This document shows, piece after piece, positions 57,059 through 64,000 of a stretch of 64,000 nucleotides of DNA. The stretch's first letter is position 1. Each line of letters starts with the position of its first letter. The notes beneath the pieces were generated by a model. That model saw only the letters and a program-made list of their open reading frames with translations. It searched no databases and was not told the DNA's origin. Source of the stretch: Apiotrichum sp. Y4204 (taxonomy: Eukaryota; Basidiomycota; Tremellomycetes; Trichosporonales; Trichosporonaceae); assembly GCA_025531455.1 (NCBI GenBank), contig JAMYHL010000040.1, forward strand, positions 310,001-374,000. Direction: 5' to 3'. Made by a program: the position numbers and the translations under genes.

Positions 57059-60000
57059 TCATACCGTGTCCTCCATCATGAGCCTCGGGAGGATGTTCAT
57101 GCCGATGAGCTCCTGGATGAGAAGCTTGGCGGCGTACGGCATCGTAATCTTGACGACTGCCTTGGAGCTTGCACAACCTTTGCACCAGCCGCTGTACGCG
57201 AGCATGCCGCATGCCTCGCACACCTGCGCGTCGAACGCGTCACTACTTATCATAAGACGCTCAAGAAGGAGCTGTGTCGCACCATAGCCGATGAGACTGA
57301 GGTTAGCAGATGCCCAAAGGCAGTGGAGCACTCACCAGTCACGCTCCATCTCTCCTAGACGCAGACCACCGTCCTTCGAACGACCCTCGGTCGGCTGGCG
57401 CGTGAGGTTTGCCTTGGGACCCGTGGGACGTGCGTGCATCTTGTCCATAACCATGTGCTGCGGGTTAGAATGGTCAATACGGAAAATCTCACCTTAAGCT
57501 TCTGGTAGTAGATGGGGCCAAAGTAGACATACGCCTCGAGAGGCTCGCCGGTAATACCGCTCTGGAGCATGTCTTTGCCGGCGTACGAGAAGCCATTGTC
57601 GATGAGGATCTTCGACATATCGACGACCTTACTTCCGCCAAAGGCCGTTCCGTACTGCAGTGCGCCTGAGATGACACCTGCCTTGCCGGACAGCAACTCG
57701 ATCATCTTTCCAACCGTCATTCGACTGGGGAAACCGTGTGGGTTCATGATAATGTCGGGGCAAATACCCTGATCGTTGAACGGCATGTCTGCCTGGGGCA
57801 CGATCAGACCACAGACACCCTTCTGACCGTGACGCGACGAGAACTTGTCGCCGAGTTCCGGGCGACGAGTCTGTCGTGTAAGGATCTTGATCAGCTGGTT
57901 GCCGTCCTCCGAGTCGGTAACCATCACTTTGTCAATGTTGGTCGGCTCCGGCAGCTTGTGAACGACAGGCGACGGCTTGTAGCCAACTGCTGGACCAGGG
58001 CCGCGCGTGTCCATCGGTGTCTCACGAGCGGCGAGAAGATCACCCTGGGACACGACCGAGCCGGGCGCGACGAGACCATCCTGGTCAAGCCAAGAATGAG
58101 TCTCCGGGCGTTGGTCGGGCGGCAACATAGCGAGACGCTCGGATGTGCCGTTGGGGAATGAGCGAAGAGGAATAGTGTTCTTCTTCAGAACGTGGCAGCG
58201 ACCGAAACCGCGATCCGCCGAGGCACGGTTGACGATTAGCGCGTCCTCAATATCGTAACCAGAGTACGACATGACGGCGACCGTTGCGTTCTGTCCAGCG
58301 GGGAGCTTGTCATATCCGACCAGCTCAATCGTCTTGGTCTTCACCATCGGCTGCTGAGGGTAGGTCATGAGGTAGAGCAGGGTGTCGATACGGTTGAGCT
58401 GGTTATACGCAATAGCACCAATGGCCTGCTTGCCCATGGCACACTGATACGTGTTACGCGGCGACTGGTTGTGGTGGGGGTACGGGATCAGGCCCGCGAC
58501 GGCACCAAGAATTGTGAATGGCTCGATCTCGAGATGTGTCGTGTCCTCAACAATCTCGCTCTCATAACACGCAATCAGAGAGTCGTTCTCCTCGTTCACA
58601 TCGAGGTACTCGACAAGACCGGAGCGCAAGAAGTGGTCGAACGTCACCTTGCCAGCCTTGAGCAGCGCCATATGCTCGGATGTGACCTTCGAGCGGCCAT
58701 TCTCGACGATGATCATTGGGCGACAGATACGGCCACCGTCGGAAGCAATGTAGATTACGCGCTGGTGGTGGTTCATGTAGATAGACACGAACTCCGAGGT
58801 GCGACCGGAGCGGCGCAGACGACGGAACAACGTAACAAAGCGCTTTGGTGCGGCGGTAACACCAATGAGATTACCGTTCACCTGAACAAGGTAGACTCCC
58901 CGACGGTAAAGCTCATTACCCGTTACCATCGAGATGTCCTCTGCACCGAGCATGAAGGCCATCTTGATGAGCGGCTCCTCGTTCACATCGGTTGTGATAT
59001 GCGTCATGAGTGCCAGGTTCTTGACCAGACCACATGCTTCACCTTCCGGTGTGTCCGAGGGGCAGAGCATACCCCATTGCGAGGGCTGCAGCGCACGTGG
59101 ACCCGACACCTTACGCGTCTTCTCGAACTGCGAGCTGATACGCGTCATCATACCGAGGGCGGCGATGAACGAAAGGCGAGAGAGAACGTGAGTGACACCA
59201 GCACGCTCGACGTGGAAACGCTTCAGCGACCAGTTGCCGGTGGAGATGGAGCGCACAAAGGCGGACGTGATGATGTCGCTGCCGCCGGTACGCACAAGCG
59301 CGCTGGCGTCGAAAGGCCCTGCGCGCGACTTCTTCTCCAGAATCTTGTCCATGCGCTTCTTCAGGTCGGTGTTAAACGTCTTGAAAGAGTCCTCAAAAAG
59401 AAGAGAGAGCAACTGGCCGGCAAGTTCAAGACGCTTGTTACCGACGTAGTCACGGTCGTCCACCATCTTCTCATCCACCATCGCCATGAGCACACGGCGC
59501 GTCATGGTGGCGAGGTAGATCGTCTTCGGGCGGAAGTTCATGTCACGAACGGGAACGTGACCAAGCACCATGGTCGCCAGTGCTTGGCAAGCAATGTCCG
59601 CCGGCGTGAGCTTGTGCCCGATTGTCCTGTCCTCCTTCTCCTGTCCCGGAGAGACACGCGCACCAATAAAGTCGAGCGCCTGTCGCCGCGTGAAGATCTT
59701 GAGCTTGGCGGCCTCCTCAAACGACACACCAAGTGCCTCCTGGAATCGCTCGTCGGGGCCACAGGTGAGCTGCAGAATCTCCTTGTCGGACGTCATGCCC
59801 ATCGCCTTGAGGGCCACCACGATGGGAATATACTCCTTGAACGAGTTGTGGCGGAGGTAGATGCGCTTGTTCTTGGTCGTGACATATGTCTTGACGACAC
59901 GGTCGTGTGTCGACGATGTGACTTCGGCGGTAACGACGTCCTTCTTCGGGTCCGTCATGACGATGATACGGTTCTTGCTGAGCTGCTCCTGAACGAGAAT

Positions 60001-60805
60001 GACCTTCTCTGTGCCCTTGACCACAAAGTAGCCACCGGGGTCAAGCGGACACTCGCCCATGCGTGCCAGCTCCGCCTGGCTCTTGTTTGCAAGATGACAA
60101 AGATCCGATCGGAGCATTATAGGCAGTGATCCAATGTGGATGCCCTGCTGCTTGCGGATCTTGTCCTCGTGCGAGTACTCGATGTCGACATAGATACCTC
60201 CGGAATACGTCGTGTCTGTGAGTCGGCACTCCATCGGCGTCAGGCGGTGGTTCACAGCGCCAACCTCCTTGCGTAGCGGCCGTCCAATACGAATATCTGT
60301 GTAACGGATGTAGTACCGCGGGTTCGCGTCCGAGACGACTAAGCTGTTCGCATGGAGAATCGCCTTGATATCCGTGTGCACAAAGTAGTTGAACGAGTCG
60401 AGATGCTGCTTGACAAGACCCTTGACCTTAAGAAAGGCCGGGAGAAGCTCCCATTTATCCTGAAGAGTTAGTTTTCCCATAGATACCCTAACTCACCTCG
60501 ACGCTCTTCACACCCCGCGCATACCAGTCGGCGCCCTTGTCGCCATGATCGCGCTTCATGAGCTCCGCCCACTCCTCCTCGCCCTCCTGCAGATTGTTGG
60601 CCGCCATCTTGCCCTTGATCTGCTGTGGTCGCGGCTTGCCATAACGTGCGGACGGCATGCTTGGAGCTGGGGGCGCTGCCTTCGCGGGAGGCGGCTTCGC
60701 CTGACGAGATGGAGGGGCATTGGGTCGCGGCTTCGCAGGGGGCGCGCGCTTTGTCGACGGCGCGCGCGTCGGACGAGACGGACCGCCAGCCGCTGGGGGA
60801 CTCAT
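57059..60805 (-). CDS. RPC2: RNA polymerase III second-largest subunit RPC2
   Basis: Four exons (60805-60497, 60459-57493, 57457-57336, 57296-57059) give 1211 residues. The protein follows RPC2/Ret1 along its length: [126 protein letters not shown] (wall and active-site regions) and the C-terminal zinc finger [16 protein letters not shown]. It is distinguished from Pol II RPB2 by [18 protein letters not shown] and [10 protein letters not shown]. The N-terminus has an additional, about 60-residue Pro/Ala/Arg-rich extension before [13 protein letters not shown]. It makes tRNA and 5S RNA in the nucleus. Three short introns (37, 35 and 39 nt). Confidence 0.96.
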
Positions 60806-63360
60806 TCCTGCTAGGTTGCGAGAGAGGCAGGTGCAGTGACGGTTGCAGTTATGATCGCGAGCGACTGTCGATGGCCACTGCTTTTGGGCGTGTTCACAAC
60901 TCGCAAATGTGTTTCGAAGATTCGAAGATTCTTCTGGCTAGGTCATGGGCGGACAGCGGCGGAGGTATTTTGCGGTGGCAAAAAGAGTGGAGGAGCAGAT
61001 ACCGTGGGAACATGAGAGCATGCTGATGAGGCGTGGGAGCCAGGCAGTAATCACGTGATTAAGAGCTTTGACCCGGGGCCTCAGGGTCCTTTTGATTGCT
61101 GATCGGCACGATCCGCTACAAGTGTCAATGATCTGCTGGCCTGACCATGGGCTGTGGGCGATCAAATGATCAACGCAGGGGGATTACCCGATTCATCAGT
61201 CCCATACGGCCCATACCTTAACATTTACTAAACCACAGACAGGAAGGGTTGTGTGCAGGCGATTTGGGATTTACGCGTCTCAGACGACGTGCAACGGATG
61301 ATCGTGTGTCAGATATGCTTCATAATCGGTCCAGAATTCCAGAATGATCAAGACTGCATCACAAGCTCAAAGGCAATGAACAGCGCTGCGATGACAAGCT
61401 CGAAGAAGCGGTGGGACGGGGAGGTCAGCTGAAAACGTGGTGCACAGTCTTCAAGCTTCAGGCGGCGATCTTCTTTTCAGTCTGCAGTGCATGCACCGAT
61501 TGTTGGTCACCGGCAAGCTGCCGCAGATCTCAAACTCGGACTGCGAGTTTCAGGTAGATCCCGTTAATGCCGTGTTCCTGTTCCAAGGTTCCGGCTTTCT
61601 GGCCTTCTGGCAGGACGTGGTGGGCCTGCCAGAGGCCATAGGCGAGAGGAAACTGATGAGGTACTGAAACTGATAGCTAGGAGGGAACAGGAAATCATCT
61701 CTTATGGCGGATGGGCCAGCGTGGATGCACCGAGAGGGGCCAGTGGCGCGCAGAGGGCGAGATTCCGCCAGACAAGATAGGGTTCAGGTCGTTCAGGTTT
61801 ATACGCGCGCCGCGGTGCAAACAGCACCGGTTCCCAGTGCGCCACTCATTAGCCCTACACAGCTCACTTCACAGCTTTATGCCGAGAACAGCAGTAGTCG
61901 AAGCATCGCCCCAGTCTACACTGTCGAGTGTCTGAATTGTCAGGCCGTCAAGGCCACTGCAGGAATCTGTAGGCAGGAAAACTTCTGCAGAGACGCGATG
62001 GCTGCGATGGTGTTCAATTTCTAACCCTGCTCGGTACGAACAGGACATCTGGCATGTGGCGTAGATGGCGTATGGCGCAGATGTCGTCAATGGCTGCGAC
62101 AAGCATGATAATGAATCGGGATAGTGACATGGATTGGAAACAACAGTGGGCAAATAAAGCACACACATTTGCACGCACTTTCTGCTAAACTGCTAAGAGT
62201 GTCCTTCACAGCTGTCAATGGGGTCATTCTGGCTCTCACTGTCTGTATCATACCGCTGCGCGTACTGCAGAACGATGAACCACATGGGTACACAACTCAA
62301 AGTGCGATCAAAGCACATTGTCCGAGGTACGACGTGCTCAACGTGGATGGCAGTGCCGACCTTGCATCGTAAGCTGAACAGTCACTTGAGCCTAATAACA
62401 ATGGGTCCTATCGCATCCAAAGCTCTAAAGGTAATCGTGCAGAGGGAAGGAACAGCAATGAGGAGCCAAACCGCGAGCCAGACGTTTCATGCTCCACAGC
62501 CCGTCCCGCCCACCGCAATTGCCCCTTCGAGTCCCTCCGTCCATCCAGGACACCAGGGATCTTGACAAGAGCGGAATCCAGCGCGGGGAGCATGGTTAGC
62601 CTGGGGACAAACCCGAGGCAAAAGGCAGAACCGCCGAGGCCGACTGTGGAAGCGAGGCAAAGGCGCCGAGAATACCCTGTGTGTGTACAGCACCATGAAC
62701 ATCGGCACAGCTCGCCTGAGCCTCCTGATACGCGCTCTCCATGGAACAAAGTTGCTTCACCGAGTCATCCGAGTGTGGTGTATGCCGAAAGTCGGCCAGC
62801 CCGAAACTATAGAGGGCATGCCGGGGGGACCGGTGGCCGGTGGGTGCAGGGTGTGTGTGAGTGGACAAAGGGAGGTACGCGGCGCGGGCCGGCTGGGCTC
62901 TTTCCCTGAAGGCCCTCCGCTCTCTGCCGCCCCCTATACCCCCTCCCCTATCACAGGTATCACAAAGGGAGCCCAGCCCAGAGAGCGCCAGATCGCCAGA
63001 GCTAGTGAGGCCTCCCCCGCCTGACCGGCATGACCGGTGCAATGAAATCATTGTGGCATCCCTCTGCAGCTCTGCAGGAGCTCTGGCGCTTTGGCCCAGC
63101 TGGCCCAGCTGGCCATCCCCCTGTGCGTGTCACAGGTTACACGGTGGTGTCCCATGTCCAAAGTCTGTGTATTCTGTGGTGTCTCAGCTGCTCCAGCTCA
63201 ATCTCTCACTCCTCCTCCCCATCCCTCCTCGTCGCTCACATCCACACACATCCAAGGTAACATTCATCAGTCCTATTTATCTACTCTACCCCCTTCGGTG
63301 ATTGTCACTTCCCCCCATCCACCTTCATCTCCATCCCATCTCATCCCCATCTAGCCCAAC
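60806..63360. other. Divergent 2.6-kb region between RPC2 and the MAP kinase
   Basis: No supported gene. The last about 200 bp before 63361 are a C/T-rich leader typical of these genes. The length suggests a long regulated promoter for the MAP kinase. Confidence 0.5.
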
Positions 63361-63976
63361 ATGGACGCTACACCGCGCCAGGTCTTCCAGACCACCAACA
63401 ATGTCTAGTAAGTTGTCGCCAAGGAGGCGTTCGGAAACCCAGTTCTCGAGTCTTGCCCTGCCGTCTTCTGGTCCTTGTCCCGTGCCGTCGATCCTGGTCT
63501 TAACATCGCCTTCTCGTGCTAACCCCCACAGCGTTCTCCAACAGCCTTGGCAGCTCGTCAAGGAGCTCGGACAGGGAGCTTACGGGTAGGTCGCGTCGAT
63601 AATCGCTGGGAACACTCCTCTGACCTACAGATGTGTGTCGTCGGCACGCCATCAGCAGACGGGCGAGACTTGCGCCGTGAAGAAGGTCACCAACGTGTTC
63701 ACCAAGAAGGTGAGTGCACCGTGCATCCAGCCGGTTATCCAGTCTCCTGACACACCAGATTCTCACCAAGCGCTGTCTCCGTGAGCTCCGCCTGCTGCAC
63801 CACTTCCGTGGCCACAAGAACATTACCTGGTGAGTAATCCGTTGGTGAGACCCCCGGAACACCCTCTGATCCATAGCTTGTACGACATGGACATTGTCTT
63901 TGACCCGCCGGGATCGGGCATGTTCAACGAGGTTTACCTGTACGAGGAGCTGATGGAGGCCGATCTCCACGCCATT
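63361..63976 (+). CDS. MPK1: Slt2/Mpk1-type cell-wall-integrity MAP kinase, N-terminal part cut by the right edge
   Basis: Five exons seen: 63361-63407, 63532-63585, 63631-63709, 63759-63829, 63877-63976; the next intron (GTGAGT at 63977) runs off the window. The residues read MDATPRQVFQTTNNVYVLQQ, ELGQGAYGCVSSARHQQTGE with the Gly-loop, CAVKKVTNVFTKKILTKRCLREL with the conserved Lys, then HFRGHKNITCLYDMDIVFDPPG and NEVYLYEELMEADLHAI. HFRGHKNIT and YLYEELMEADLHAI mark the Slt2/Mpk1 group as opposed to Hog1 or Fus3. The kinase transmits wall-stress signals. The TEY activation motif lies beyond the window. All joins keep frame. Confidence 0.93.
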
Positions 63977-64000
63977 GTGAGTACGATGTGATGGAAGTGC

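Noticed and set aside
58471..60129. A 552-codon open frame on the + strand opposite RPC2
   Set aside because: RPC2 on the - strand is conserved along its entire length; the opposite frame is open only because of GC-biased codons and has no family resemblance.

Overview
The window looks like a chromosomal piece of a GC-rich basidiomycete yeast, most likely a tremellomycete close to Trichosporonales (inference). Support comes from densely packed genes on both strands. Introns are mostly 35-60 nt with GTRNGT donors, CTRAY branch points a few bases before the acceptor and YAG ends. Fungal proteins recur: VPS4, PAM16, SPT20, DLT1, an Slt2-type MAP kinase and RPC2. I support 24 protein genes (two run off the window edges) and no tRNA, rRNA, CRISPR or complete transposon. 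Exon joins were made by eye from reading frame, splice signals and family alignment from memory.

Layout. 1-5930: a partial NN-CH-like gene, a mitochondrial LEA-like repeat protein, a peroxisomal 4-coumarate-CoA-ligase-like enzyme and a single-span membrane protein. 5931-9364: gene-poor spacer with a 10-bp minisatellite and a poly-A tract. 9365-13252: a Git1/phosphate-type MFS permease and a small basic orphan protein. 13253-15746: spacer with an ~82-bp degenerate tandem repeat. 15747-24639: two unusual protein kinase genes on opposite strands, separated by about 3 kb. One has a single-base frameshift in its catalytic loop. The other is built from 15 exons that are almost all symmetrical phase-0 modules and includes an exact 109-bp intron+exon triplication. 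24640-27075: stop-poor, intron-like but unassigned DNA.

27076-32056: a DHA1-type MFS transporter and an AmdS-type amidase, a possible nutrient-uptake pair. 32304-50698: a compact housekeeping block of EIF1AD, DNA polymerase X, an alpha/beta hydrolase, PAM16, an alginate-lyase-like protein, an OB-fold candidate, DLT1, SPT20, VPS4 and an RRM/RGG protein, arranged as alternating divergent and convergent pairs. 51214-56290: a secreted GH9 glycosidase with an altered DAGD motif and an etherase-like GST. 57059-60805: RNA polymerase III subunit RPC2. 63361 to the right edge: the start of the cell-wall-integrity MAP kinase.

The most unusual object is the modular kinase at 20642-24639. Many introns here have lengths divisible by three, and several exons are only 3-24 nt, so simple ORF reading misdraws many of these genes.
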